A stretch of 64,000 nucleotides of DNA from Treponema sp. (GTDB lineage: Bacteria; Spirochaetota; Spirochaetia; Treponematales; Treponemataceae). The stretch lies in contig JAGAZB010000009.1 in NCBI GenBank assembly GCA_017940255.1, positions 1 to 64,000 on the forward strand, in the 5' to 3' direction. A program made the position numbers and the translations under genes. Under the pieces are notes generated by a model. That model saw only the letters and a list, made by a program, of their open reading frames with translations. It was not told the DNA's origin and did not search any database. Shown piece after piece: positions 24,439-32,687 of the stretch (positions within the stretch are counted from its first letter, which is position 1; each line of letters begins with the position of its first letter).

Positions 24439-25575
24439 CTATTTATTCTCAGCAGCGAACTTCTTCATAAACTCAACAAGAGCCTTAACTCCATCAAGTG
24501 TCATAGCATTGTAAATAGAAGCACGCATACCACCAACAAGGCGGTGACCCTTGAGGTTTACGAGACCTGCAGCGGCAGCGGCCTTTACAAACTTGTCGTT
24601 GATTTCCTTTTCTTTTGCGGCAGCGGCTTCGTCGTCTGCGGCGTGGTCACTGTACTTTGTAAGGAATGGAACGTTCATCAAAGAGCGGCTTCCTACTTCA
24701 GTTGTTGCGTGATAGAAGTTGCCTTCGTTGTTATCAAGGTAGTTGTAAAGATAATCAGCCTTTTCCTTGTTGCGCTTGAGCATTCCTTCAGCTCCGCCGT
24801 TTGCTTCAATCCAATGCAAAACTTTTCCAAGCACATAGATAGTGTAGCATGGAGGAGTGTTGTACATAGAATCGTTATCAGCATGAGTCTTGTAGCAGAG
24901 CATAGTAGGAGTACCAGCGCGGCATGCCTCAGGCTCACAAATTAAATCTTCGCGGATAATTACCAGAGTAACACCTGCAGGAGCAAGGTTCTTCTGAGCA
25001 CCAGCAAAAAGCAAACCGAACTTGCTTACATCGAGTGGCTCACTCAAAACGCATGAAGAAATATCAGCTACCAATGGGATATTTCCGCAGTCAGGAATGT
25101 ACTCGTAGTGAGTTCCCATAATTGTGTTGTTGAAGCAGATGTAAGCATAGTCATAGTCGCCTTCAATCTTTTCAACGCGAGGAATGTAAGAATAGTTCTT
25201 GTCTTTGCTGCTTGCAATAATATCAACATCAACGCCAAGCTTTTTAGCTTCTGCAGCAGCCTTCTTTGCCCAGACACCAGTTTCGATGTAGGCAGCCTTT
25301 CCTGTGTGAATACCAAGGTTTTCTGCAACCATAGCAAACTGAGTAGAACCACCGCCCTGAACAAAAAGTACCTTGTAGTTATCAGGTACCTTCATCAGCT
25401 TGCGAACCATAGCCTCAGCGTCCTGAATAATAGGCTCATAAGCCTTAGAACGGTGGCTCATTTCCATTACCGACTGGCCTGTTCCATTATAATCCAGCAT
25501 TTCTGCTGCACAAGCATTCAAAACCTCTTCCGGCAGGCAGCTAGGACCCGCACTAAAATTGTACACTCTTGCCAT
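24439..25575 (-). CDS. serC: Phosphoserine aminotransferase
   Basis: A 378-residue PLP enzyme for the second step of serine synthesis. It starts ARVYNFSAGPSCLPEEVL, and the Schiff-base Lys is in LLFAGAQKNLAPAGVT. Other family blocks are GGGSTQFAMV and KGHRLVGGMRASIYNA. SD AAAGGAG lies about 9 bases before the ATG. It precedes serA. A phosphoserine phosphatase gene is not recognised in the window. Confidence 0.96.
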   Translation of the reverse strand: MARVYNFSAGPSCLPEEVLNACAAEMLDYNGTGQSVMEMSHRSKAYEPIIQDAEAMVRKLMKVPDNYKVLFVQGGGSTQFAMVAENLGIHTGKAAYIETGVWAKKAAAEAKKLGVDVDIIASSKDKNYSYIPRVEKIEGDYDYAYICFNNTIMGTHYEYIPDCGNIPLVADISSCVLSEPLDVSKFGLLFAGAQKNLAPAGVTLVIIREDLICEPEACRAGTPTMLCYKTHADNDSMYNTPPCYTIYVLGKVLHWIEANGGAEGMLKRNKEKADYLYNYLDNNEGNFYHATTEVGSRSLMNVPFLTKYSDHAADDEAAAAKEKEINDKFVKAAAAAGLVNLKGHRLVGGMRASIYNAMTLDGVKALVEFMKKFAAENK

Positions 25576-25610
25576 AGTTGTAGACTCCTTTGTCTTTTTT
25601 TTTTATTTCT

Positions 25611-25690
25611 GGAGGGGGAAGTCTCCCCATCGCTCGCACTTCGTTGCTCGCTACCCCCTCTACGGGGGCTCCGCCCCCGTAACGCCCCCG
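25611..25690 (-). repeat. GC-rich structured repeat upstream of serC
   Basis: Shares GGGGGAAGTCTCCCC and CGCTACCCCCTCT with the element before serA. It also has the hairpin ACGGGGGC/GCCCCCGT. It lies 36 bases upstream of the serC ATG. Confidence 0.65.
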
Positions 25691-25716
25691 TTTCACTCGG
25701 AGACAGTAACTCACAA

Positions 25717-26337
25717 CTAGTTAGATACTAATTTAAGCGCATTTAGAATCGAAAGATTTTCGACCTTCACGCCGTCGGGCACTTTTATAAGAGCCCGAGT
25801 CATGTTTACAATCCCTGTAATTCCTGCCTTCAAAAGTCTGTCGCACATAGCCTGCGCGTCCTTATCGGCAACAGCAAGAACTGCAAGTGTGATTTTCTCC
25901 TGTCGGATTATCCAGTTCATATCACCAGCCGGATACAATGGAAAGGTAGAACGCAGAATTTCAACCCGGTTTACGTTTGAATCAAAACCTGCCTTAATCA
26001 CAAAATTACTACCTTCAAATAAGGTTTCATCAAGTAGTGCCGCTCCCAGTCTTCCCAGGCCCACAATGCAAACATTTATTGTCGCATTTTCACTACCAAG
26101 CGCAAGCCTTATTGCCTGTAAAAGATTTTCGCATCTGTAGCCGTTCGAAATACCGTGAAAAAAATCTGTCTGGATTGTCTGTCTTAGCAGCCACAAATCA
26201 TGACGAATAAGCGAATCTTTCCAGCCGGTTGCCGAACTTATATCTGCAGAAGTTATCTTTTCTACCTGCCAACCCTTCAGCAACTCTTCAATCTGTGCAA
26301 GCCGCTTCGTTGTGGCATTAGGTAATAATGTGGTCAT
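25717..26337 (-). CDS. rex: Rex-family redox-sensing transcriptional repressor
   Basis: A 206-residue cytoplasmic repressor that senses NADH/NAD. It has an N-terminal winged helix (TTKRLAQIEELLKGW, DLWLLRQTI) and a Rossmann domain with VCIVGLGRLGAALLDE and KAGFDSN. The ATG at 26337 is used (SD AGGAGG upstream) rather than the TTG at 26364. A near-perfect Rex operator lies at 26434-26451 over its own promoter. It lies upstream of serC-serA in the same direction; the functional link is inferred only. Confidence 0.85.
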   Translation of the reverse strand: MTTLLPNATTKRLAQIEELLKGWQVEKITSADISSATGWKDSLIRHDLWLLRQTIQTDFFHGISNGYRCENLLQAIRLALGSENATINVCIVGLGRLGAALLDETLFEGSNFVIKAGFDSNVNRVEILRSTFPLYPAGDMNWIIRQEKITLAVLAVADKDAQAMCDRLLKAGITGIVNMTRALIKVPDGVKVENLSILNALKLVSN

Positions 26338-26433
26338 TATAGGAAGCCCCTCCTTTCTGGTCAATTTGAATTCCAGGCTAATAAGGCACTTTTTACTTGA
26401 ATTTGCCCTGAATTTTGCGAATTTTGCTATTTA

Positions 26434-26470
26434 CTGTTAAAACTTTAACAGAAAGCTTACTCTAGTTCAA
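26434..26470 (-). promoter_or_regulatory. Rex operator and promoter of rex
   Basis: The palindrome CTGTTAAAACTTTAACAG (26434-26451) fits the clostridial-type Rex site TGTTAANNNNTTAACA exactly. On the minus strand a TTGAAC -35 (26465-26470), 17-bp spacer and TAAAGT -10 (26442-26447) overlap it, so autorepression is expected. Confidence 0.7.
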
Positions 26471-26517
26471 GAAGATGTACATAATGTCAGATGATAGAAA
26501 ACATGAGTTAAAAAAAA

Positions 26518-26551
26518 GAGGGCCCGGGAAAACTAAAAAAACCGGGCCCTC
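26518..26551 (-). terminator. Intrinsic terminator of the lytic transglycosylase gene
   Basis: A perfect 10-bp GC-rich stem GAGGGCCCGG/CCGGGCCCTC with a 14-nt loop; on the minus strand it is followed by eight Ts. Confidence 0.9.
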
Positions 26552-26609
26552 CAAAATTAGGAGGCTAATTAATTAAAGCAGTTTCTAAAGGCAAGGCCGC
26601 AGAAAGTGC

Positions 26610-27386
26610 TTATTTTGTGTATGCAACAGCAATACCTGTTGCCAACTGAGGTTCGTAGTAAGCTACAACCTGTTCTGTAAAAAGCTGATCCAGAAGTTTC
26701 TGGTAAGCCATAATTTTTCCGACATAATTTAATGTCGTCTGTGGTGTCCTGTTAGAGCGAACAGCTCCGGTTCCTGCATTATACATAGCAAGTGCAGACA
26801 CCTGATTTCCTGCGGTATTCAAGCAAAACTTAAGATGCGACATACCGTATTTTGCACTTACAAAAGGATCAAAAAAATCTGCTTCAGAAAGTGCAGGAAA
26901 AGAATTGTTATTCAACTGAAAGAGTCCTCTATCAATTGAAGCATTCTTATTTTTATTTACAGCTTCCGAATTGTAATTGCTTTCTGTGTGTGCCAGAGCA
27001 AAAGCAAGCGAAAGCGGAATATCATTTTTTTCAGCTTCCGAAAGAATGGCCTGTGTAACATTTCTGTTACCGCAAATCTGATAATAGAACCATTCTACAG
27101 CTGATCTTGAAAGTGGCTGTCTGTAAAGTGTAAGCCCCTTGTCATAATCATCAGAAAGCTGATTAAGTGATATTTCTGCAAAATAGTCCTGGAAGTCGGA
27201 AAAAAAATCTTCCGTTGTTTCTTCCGGGATTTCTGCAATTTCAGCAGGAACTTCTATCGTCTGAACTTTTTCAGATGGAAGGAGAAAATAAATAAGTAGA
27301 GCTCCTGCAAAAAATGTAAGACACAAAAAAATAGCAACTATACAAGCTGATGAAAAACTATTTTGTTCTATCTTTGTTTGCGTCAT
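26610..27386 (-). CDS. Membrane-anchored lytic transglycosylase (SLT domain)
   Basis: A 258-residue peptidoglycan lytic transglycosylase. An N-terminal membrane helix (IVAIFLCLTFFAGALLIYFLL) and a linker precede an SLT domain with the catalytic Glu in LAHTESNYN, GLFQLNNNSF and ALAMYNAG. The ATG at 27386 is chosen; the longer frame begins with a TTG at 27470 that lies inside the terminator of the gene upstream. No clear SD is seen. Confidence 0.85.
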   Translation of the reverse strand: MTQTKIEQNSFSSACIVAIFLCLTFFAGALLIYFLLPSEKVQTIEVPAEIAEIPEETTEDFFSDFQDYFAEISLNQLSDDYDKGLTLYRQPLSRSAVEWFYYQICGNRNVTQAILSEAEKNDIPLSLAFALAHTESNYNSEAVNKNKNASIDRGLFQLNNNSFPALSEADFFDPFVSAKYGMSHLKFCLNTAGNQVSALAMYNAGTGAVRSNRTPQTTLNYVGKIMAYQKLLDQLFTEQVVAYYEPQLATGIAVAYTK

Positions 27387-27464
27387 AACGGTGAAGATAA
27401 TGGCACAAATAAAAAAAAAGAGCAAGAGAATTTTTAGGAAAAAAAGTGAATTTTTAGAAAAAAA

Positions 27465-27489
27465 CCGCAATTTCTTGCAGATATTGCGG
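27465..27489 (-). terminator. Intrinsic terminator after the 147-residue hypothetical gene
   Basis: CCGCAAT/ATTGCGG stem; on the minus strand it is followed by seven Ts. Confidence 0.75.
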
Positions 27490-27509
27490 TTTTTCGCATT
27501 TATTGCGTA

Positions 27510-27950
27510 TTAGTATAAAACAATACTTTCGTTTGAAGTCTGTTTATCTTTAGAGAAATAAATGTACTGGGCATGTTTTATGGCAAGGGTATCCATAAAA
27601 TCCTGAGTGCTTTTTAATTCAGAAGGAAGTTCAAATCCCACTACAGAAACGCAGTCTTTTACCCGGCGGGCAGTATGATTAAAGGCTGCAATAAAAAGTT
27701 CTGTTTCTTCAGGGCTTTCAAGAGGCTTGTCTACAAGAGGAACTAAAACTGCAAAAATGCCGCTTTCATCATAAGATTTAAGCTGGTCTCTAAGATTTGC
27801 AAGGTACTCTTCATTATAACTTTCTTCTTCAAGCTCTACGGTTGACCACTTTATTTCAATCCGTTTTAGAGAAGTTGTATCAACAAGGCTGTTATCTGCA
27901 ATCTTATAAAGTTTATTATCTTTTGAATAAAATAATGGTTCTAGTTTCAT
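27510..27950 (-). CDS. Hypothetical cytoplasmic protein
   Basis: A 146-residue protein with no signal peptide or membrane helix and no family I recognise. It begins MKLEPLFYSKDNKLYKIADN, has a mixed alpha/beta pattern and contains SGIFAVLVPLVDKPLESPEE and CVSVVGFELPSELKSTQDF, which vaguely recall a TIM-barrel hydrolase fragment; this is weak. The SD GAGGA supports the ATG at 27950 (a TTG at 27962 is rejected). It stands between two terminators, downstream of a PTS IIA gene. Confidence 0.6.
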   Translation of the reverse strand: MKLEPLFYSKDNKLYKIADNSLVDTTSLKRIEIKWSTVELEEESYNEEYLANLRDQLKSYDESGIFAVLVPLVDKPLESPEETELFIAAFNHTARRVKDCVSVVGFELPSELKSTQDFMDTLAIKHAQYIYFSKDKQTSNESIVLY

Positions 27951-27979
27951 TTTTGTCCTCAAATTAAAAATATAAAAAA

Positions 27980-28007
27980 AATGCGGCCAACTTAAGTTGC
28001 CCGCATT
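27980..28007 (-). terminator. Intrinsic terminator of the PTS IIA gene
   Basis: AATGCGG/CCGCATT outer stem and a CAACTTAAGTTG inner palindrome, followed on the minus strand by a run of Ts. Confidence 0.8.
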
Positions 28008-28027
28008 TCATAAGCATTTTGTTTTTC

Positions 28028-28474
28028 CTATTCTGTAAGAATACGGAATACTTCTGCCTTGTCCTGAGTGTCCAGAATCTCCTGACGCTTTTCTGGACTC
28101 TTGAAAAGCAAGCTTACTTCTGCCAGGAACTGAAGATGTGGACCTGTCTTGTTTACTGGAGACAAAGTCATAATGAAGATACGACAAGGTTCCTGATCCA
28201 AAGAATCAAAATCTACAGGATTATCAGAAATACCGATGCATGCAACTAAGTCTTTTACAGTATCAGTTTTTCCGTGAGGAATAGCGATACCGTGCTTCAT
28301 TCCTGTTGACATCTTCTTTTCGCGATCTAATACACATGCGCGAGCAGCAGCTTTATCTGTTACTTTGCCTGCTTTGTACAAGACATCAAGCATTTCATCT
28401 ACGATTTCTTCTTTTGTGGTTCCCTTCAAATGAAGGTTAATAGTGTCCGTTGTTAATACTGTTCTTAAGTCCAT
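28028..28474 (-). CDS. PTS IIA (fructose/PtsN type) protein
   Basis: A 148-residue phosphotransferase IIA domain. The phosphorylatable His is in the motif HGIAIPHGKT near residue 67, and FLAEVSLLFKSPEKRQ is typical of the fructose/mannitol/PtsN family. It stands alone with no IIB or IIC gene nearby, which fits a regulatory PtsN-like role rather than sugar uptake. The promoter has a perfect -35, and no SD exists. Confidence 0.88.
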   Translation of the reverse strand: MDLRTVLTTDTINLHLKGTTKEEIVDEMLDVLYKAGKVTDKAAARACVLDREKKMSTGMKHGIAIPHGKTDTVKDLVACIGISDNPVDFDSLDQEPCRIFIMTLSPVNKTGPHLQFLAEVSLLFKSPEKRQEILDTQDKAEVFRILTE

Positions 28475-28480
28475 ATTTTT

Positions 28481-28509
28481 ATCTTATTTCCACTTGCAGA
28501 ATTTGTCAA
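28481..28509 (-). promoter_or_regulatory. Promoter of the PTS IIA gene (leaderless type)
   Basis: Minus strand: TTGACA (28504-28509), 17-bp spacer, TAAGAT (28481-28486), then 6 bases (AAAAAT) to the ATG. This is one of the clearest cases in the window for transcription starting at the start codon. Confidence 0.65.
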
Positions 28510-28586
28510 TTAGAAAAGCCTCTTTTTAAGACAAATTTTATAAATTGAGGTGGTCAAAAATAGAGTAATGTACTATTAAAAAAAAC

Positions 28587-28615
28587 TTGTTTCTAATCAT
28601 TATTTTCTATATATT
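28587..28615 (+). promoter_or_regulatory. Promoter of pgi
   Basis: TTGTTT (28587-28592), 17-bp spacer, TATATT (28610-28615). This predicts a roughly 31-nt leader carrying the SD CGAGGTG, in contrast to the leaderless genes. Confidence 0.5.
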
Positions 28616-28652
28616 TTATACATCAGAGATTTCTCTTATACGAGGTGTTAAA

Positions 28653-30236
28653 ATGGCTACATGGTCAAACGCAGACTCTCTTTCTTCCTGGAAGAAATTG
28701 CAGTCTCTTAAAGGTATGGTTTCTGTTGCAGATGAGCTTTCTGCTTCAGGTGCTGCAGACAGAATCGCAAAATATTCAATTCCTATGGGCGGAGAACTTA
28801 CTTACAATTTTGCCGCAAAACAGGTAAACGAACAGATTTTGAAAACTCTTGCTGAACTTGCAGAAGAACAGCAGCTTGTAGAAAAATATCAGGAGCTTTT
28901 GGATGGTGCTGTAATTAACACTGGAGAGAAGCGCATGGTTCTTCATCAGCTTACACGTGGTCAGCTTGGAAAAGATGTTATGGCTGATGGTGTAAATAAG
29001 CGTGAATTCTACATCAACGAAGTAAAACGCATTGCAGATTTTGCAAATGATGTTCACTCTGGAAAACTTGTAAACGAAAAGGGTGAAAAATATACAACAG
29101 TTTGTCAGATTGGTATTGGTGGTTCAGACCTTGGTCCACGCGCTATGTACCTTGCACTCGAAAACTGGGCAAAGAAAAACAATACTTTCAAAATGGAAGC
29201 TCACTTTATTTCTAACGTTGACCCAGACGATGCAGCAAGTGTAGTTAAATCACTTGATATTTCTAAGACAATCTTCATTCTGGTTTCTAAATCTGGAACA
29301 ACTCTGGAAACTCTTACAAACGAATCTTTTGTAAAAGAATTTATTAAGAAGGCTGGATGTGATGCAAGCAAGCACATGATTGCAGTAACTTCAGAAACTT
29401 CTCCATTAGCTCATAACCCAGATTACATGGCAGCTTTCTATATGGATGATTACATTGGTGGCCGCTATTCTTCAACTTCTGGTGTAGGTGGAGCTGTTCT
29501 TTCTCTTGCATTTGGTCCAAAAGTATTCCAGGAATTCCTTGATGGTGCCGCAGAAGAAGATAAACTTTCTTTGAACAAAGACATTACAAAGAACCCTGCT
29601 ATGATGGATGCTTTGATTGGTATTTATGAGAGAAACGTACAGGGCTATCCTGCAACAGCAATTCTCCCATACAGCCAGGCTTTGAGCCGCTTCCCAGCTC
29701 ACCTTCAGCAGTTGGATATGGAATCAAATGGTAAGAGCGTAAACCGCGATGGAAAACCTCTTGGATACGTAACAGGTCCTGTAATTTTTGGTGAACCTGG
29801 AACAAACGGACAGCATTCATTCTATCAGCTGCTCCACCAGGGAACTGATATTATTCCTTTGCAGTTTATCGCTTTCCGCGAGAACCAGACTGGCGAAGAT
29901 GTTGTAATTGAAGATTCAACAAGCCAGGTAAAACTCTGCGCTAACGTAACAGCTCAGATTGTTGCTTTTGCCTGTGGTAAAGAAGATGAAAATCCTAACA
30001 AGGCATTTGCCGGCGGACGCCCAAGCAGCCTTATTTACGGCGCACAGCTCAATCCAAAGAGCCTCGGTGCCCTGCTTGCTCACTACGAAAACAAGGTTAT
30101 GTTCCAGGGCTTCGTTTGGAATGTAAACTCATTTGACCAGGAAGGTGTTCAGCTTGGTAAAAAACTTGCTAAGACAGTTCTTTCCGGCAACATGGATGGT
30201 GCCCTTAAGGCTTTCGCAGGACTTTTGATAAAGTAA
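28653..30236 (+). CDS. pgi: Glucose-6-phosphate isomerase
   Basis: A 527-residue glycolytic isomerase (glucose-6-phosphate to fructose-6-phosphate). Family signatures include IGIGGSDLGPRAMYLAL, VSKSGTTLET and GEPGTNGQHSFYQLLHQGT. The ATG at 28653 has SD GAGGTG; the upstream in-frame start at 28587 lies in the promoter and is rejected. A palindromic mobile element (30251-30369) lies directly after the gene. Confidence 0.96.
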   Translation: MATWSNADSLSSWKKLQSLKGMVSVADELSASGAADRIAKYSIPMGGELTYNFAAKQVNEQILKTLAELAEEQQLVEKYQELLDGAVINTGEKRMVLHQLTRGQLGKDVMADGVNKREFYINEVKRIADFANDVHSGKLVNEKGEKYTTVCQIGIGGSDLGPRAMYLALENWAKKNNTFKMEAHFISNVDPDDAASVVKSLDISKTIFILVSKSGTTLETLTNESFVKEFIKKAGCDASKHMIAVTSETSPLAHNPDYMAAFYMDDYIGGRYSSTSGVGGAVLSLAFGPKVFQEFLDGAAEEDKLSLNKDITKNPAMMDALIGIYERNVQGYPATAILPYSQALSRFPAHLQQLDMESNGKSVNRDGKPLGYVTGPVIFGEPGTNGQHSFYQLLHQGTDIIPLQFIAFRENQTGEDVVIEDSTSQVKLCANVTAQIVAFACGKEDENPNKAFAGGRPSSLIYGAQLNPKSLGALLAHYENKVMFQGFVWNVNSFDQEGVQLGKKLAKTVLSGNMDGALKAFAGLLIK

Positions 30237-30250
30237 AGTTTTGTGAAGAT

Positions 30251-30369
30251 GGGAATGTCTAATAAGTAAGTAATGCGGTGGTTGAGCTTGTCGAAACCAC
30301 CACATATAGTGTAAATGGTCATTTCGACAAGTTCAATGACCGCAGTCCCAAATCTTATTAGACATCCCC
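30251..30369. mobile_element. MITE-like palindromic element, copy 1
   Basis: About 119 bp beginning GGGAATGTCTAATAAG and ending CTTATTAGACATCCCC, with internal palindromes around TTGAGCTTGTCGAAA and TTTCGACAAGTTCAA. It is nearly identical to 51107-51225. It has no coding capacity and folds as one long hairpin or two short ones. It lies just downstream of pgi. Confidence 0.8.
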
Positions 30370-30390
30370 ATGACAAGATGTGTTATTTAA

Positions 30391-30419
30391 TTGAGCAAAA
30401 TTTATCTAAAAGCTATAAT
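30391..30419 (+). promoter_or_regulatory. Promoter of cls (leaderless type)
   Basis: TTGAGC (30391-30396), 17-bp spacer, consensus TATAAT (30414-30419), then 8 bases to the ATG at 30428. No SD. Confidence 0.65.
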
Positions 30420-30427
30420 CATTCTTA

Positions 30428-32008
30428 ATGAAAAAAGCTGAAGAAACAAAAGAATTTAGTTTTAGAAACAAAAGACGTTTCAAATTATTTTACAGAAGTG
30501 TATATAGTCGTCTTATAATCAACTTTTTCTTTATTGCACTTCAAATATCTTTACTAATCCTTTTTGTAATTCGTCTGCAGAAGTATCTTGAAGTTTACTT
30601 TGGAACTTCCCTGGTGCTTTCTGCCTCCTTCATGATTTTTCTGGTAAACAAAAAAGGTAAGAACGAATTTAAACTTGCCTGGATAGTTCCAATGCTGGTC
30701 CTTCCTCTGGTTAGCATTGCGGCATATCTGATGTATCACACAAACCGAGGTTCAAAACGCCAGTCTAAAAGGCTAACAGAACTTAGAAGCGAAACAGAAG
30801 CCTGTCTGCCGCCATCAGCCTCCCGAGAAAAAGAAACTCCTCTTCCTTCAAACTATTCTGATTTAGTTTATTATCTTTCAAAAAAGAATTCGTTTTATCC
30901 CTATCAAAATTGTGGGGTAAAATATTTTTCCTGCGGCGAAGACTATTTCCCAGATTTACTCAACTCTATTCGCGCGGCGCAAAAGTATATTTTCCTTGAA
31001 TTTTTTATTATTGAACTGGATGAATCCTGGGGCCAGATAATGGCCGCACTCGAAGACCGCGTTCAGCATGGTGTAGAAGTCCGGATTTTGTGTGATGGTC
31101 TTGGTTCTCCCGTGTTTTCTTCGGCAAGGTATCAGAAGTTCTTGCACTCAAAAGGCATTCAGTCAAAAGTGTTTGCAAAAATCGTTCCTGTGTTTTCAAC
31201 TTATCTGAATAATCGCGATCACAGAAAAATTGTCATTATTGATGGTAACTGTGCTTATTGCGGCGGTCTTAATCTTGCAAATGAATATTTTAATCGGGGA
31301 AAAAATCGCTTTTCTTACTGGAAAGATAATGCCGTACGCCTTCAGGGCGAGGCTCTTCATACACTTTTACAGCTTTTTCTGCAAAACTGGAATATTAACT
31401 CAAAAAGTCATGGGGAAGATTACAGGCTTTTGCAGAGCAGCTATCAGAAATATGAAGCATCTGGTCTTACAATTCCTTACGGAGATGATTTTTACAACAA
31501 CAAGGATATAGCAGAAAACATTTACCTGTACATCATCAATAATGCAAAAAAATATCTGAATATTACAACTCCCTATTTATTAATTGATAATCAGATGCAG
31601 GAAGCGCTTTTGTTCGCGGCAGAAAGGGGAGTGGAAGTTTCAATCATTCTGCCTTCTGTGCCAGACCATTTTCTTACCTTCTGTGTTGGAAAAACTTTTT
31701 TGGAAAGCTTTGTGAATAGCGGAATAAAGGTTTATCTTTATCAGAAGGGCTTTATTCATGCCAAAACCTTTATTTCTGATAATCAGATTGCAACAATCGG
31801 ATCTGTAAATCTTGATTACCGCAGTCTTTTCCATCATTTTGAAAACGGAGTTGTTTTTATTGATTCTCCTATAGTTTTTGATGCAAAAAATGATTTTGAT
31901 ACTACTCTGGCAGACTGTCAGCTGATGCAAAAGGATGATTATAAAAAAATTCCATGGTTTATAAGATTTTGCGGACGGCTTTTCAGGATTTTTGCTCCTT
32001 TAATGTAA
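30428..32008 (+). CDS. cls: Cardiolipin synthase (phospholipase D family)
   Basis: A 526-residue membrane enzyme that condenses two phosphatidylglycerols into cardiolipin. Two to three N-terminal membrane segments are followed by two phospholipase-D motifs: DHRKIVIIDGNCAYCGGLNL and, near the C terminus, IHAKTFISDNQIATIGSVNL. Each has the HxKx4D pattern. There is no SD, and the promoter predicts a leaderless mRNA. Confidence 0.93.
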   Translation: MKKAEETKEFSFRNKRRFKLFYRSVYSRLIINFFFIALQISLLILFVIRLQKYLEVYFGTSLVLSASFMIFLVNKKGKNEFKLAWIVPMLVLPLVSIAAYLMYHTNRGSKRQSKRLTELRSETEACLPPSASREKETPLPSNYSDLVYYLSKKNSFYPYQNCGVKYFSCGEDYFPDLLNSIRAAQKYIFLEFFIIELDESWGQIMAALEDRVQHGVEVRILCDGLGSPVFSSARYQKFLHSKGIQSKVFAKIVPVFSTYLNNRDHRKIVIIDGNCAYCGGLNLANEYFNRGKNRFSYWKDNAVRLQGEALHTLLQLFLQNWNINSKSHGEDYRLLQSSYQKYEASGLTIPYGDDFYNNKDIAENIYLYIINNAKKYLNITTPYLLIDNQMQEALLFAAERGVEVSIILPSVPDHFLTFCVGKTFLESFVNSGIKVYLYQKGFIHAKTFISDNQIATIGSVNLDYRSLFHHFENGVVFIDSPIVFDAKNDFDTTLADCQLMQKDDYKKIPWFIRFCGRLFRIFAPLM

Positions 32009-32036
32009 GTTTGCGGATAAAGACTTGAGTAAAAAG

Positions 32037-32082
32037 TGAATAAAAACTTGCGAAAAATGCATAAAAACTGTATATTTATACA
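32037..32082 (+). promoter_or_regulatory. ARG-box-like sites and promoter of argR
   Basis: Three TGNAT-N4 sites: TGAATAAAAACTTG (32037-32050), TGCATAAAAACTGT (32058-32071) and the perfect palindrome TGTATATTTATACA (32069-32082). The first two are 21 bp apart centre to centre, as in tandem ARG boxes. They overlap TTGCGA (32048-32053), a 17-bp spacer and TATATT (32071-32076), 8 bases before the ATG. Autorepression is likely, and there is no SD. Confidence 0.6.
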
Positions 32083-32084
32083 TT

Positions 32085-32555
32085 ATGAAAGAACGACAGT
32101 CACGATTAAAGTCAATTAAGTCTCTTATAAAAAATAACACAATCGAAAGTCAGGATGATTTGCTGGCTCTGCTTTTAAAAGAAGGTTATGACGTAACACA
32201 GGCTACTTTGAGCCGCGATTTGAAGCTTTTAAAAGTGGGAAAAGTTCCAGACGGACAGAATGGCTACAAGTATGCTCTTCCTGGTGAAGATGTAAATGGC
32301 GAAAGCGAAGCAATTTATGTTCAGGATTTCCTTCGCGGTTATGTAAGCATCGATTTTTCTGGAAATATTGTTGTAATCAAGACATTCCCTGGTCATGCAA
32401 ATACTGTTTGTAACGCAATTGACAATCTGAATATGGACGAAGTTCTTGGAACTGTTGCCGGCGATAACTGTATGTTCGCCTGTTTGCGCGAAGGCGTTAC
32501 CGGCGACGAGTTCATGGAAAAACTCAAGAAACACATCCCGGGAATTGAGGATTGA
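32085..32555 (+). CDS. argR: Arginine repressor ArgR
   Basis: A 156-residue arginine-responsive regulator. An N-terminal winged helix (IKSLIKNNTIESQDDLLALL, TQATLSRDLKLLKVGK) precedes the hexamerisation/arginine domain with TFPGHANTVCNAIDNL and the ligand motif GTVAGDNCMFACLRE. Its stop codon lies at the junction of a probable small inserted element (see 32544-32640). Confidence 0.95.
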   Translation: MKERQSRLKSIKSLIKNNTIESQDDLLALLLKEGYDVTQATLSRDLKLLKVGKVPDGQNGYKYALPGEDVNGESEAIYVQDFLRGYVSIDFSGNIVVIKTFPGHANTVCNAIDNLNMDEVLGTVAGDNCMFACLREGVTGDEFMEKLKKHIPGIED

Positions 32556-32640
32556 CGGTTGAAAATACCTTTGCAACCGTCAAAACGAGTTTGTCAAGGC
32601 CTTGAGCGAAGCGTGCCTTGACGAACTCGTATTGAGGATT
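32544..32640 (+). mobile_element. Probable palindromic insertion with 10-bp target duplication at argR stop
   Basis: ATTGAGGATT occurs at 32544-32553 and again at 32631-32640. Between the copies are two hairpins: TTGACGGTTG/CAACCGTCAA (32552-32583) and ACGAGTTTGTCAAGGC paired with GCCTTGACGAACTCGT (32585-32630). The stop of argR is TGA in the left copy; the right copy would have given TAA. Either hairpin may now act as a terminator. Confidence 0.6.
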
Positions 32641-32646
32641 AAATAT

Positions 32647-32680
32647 GCGGTGAGGTGGTTTCGACAGGCTCAACCACCGC
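32647..32680. repeat. Palindromic repeat (GGTGGTTTCGACA family)
   Basis: A hairpin with GGTGGTT/AACCACC arms around TCGACAGGCTC, a relative of the palindrome inside the MITE-like elements at 30251 and 51107. Confidence 0.65.
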
Positions 32681-32687
32681 TGTCATA

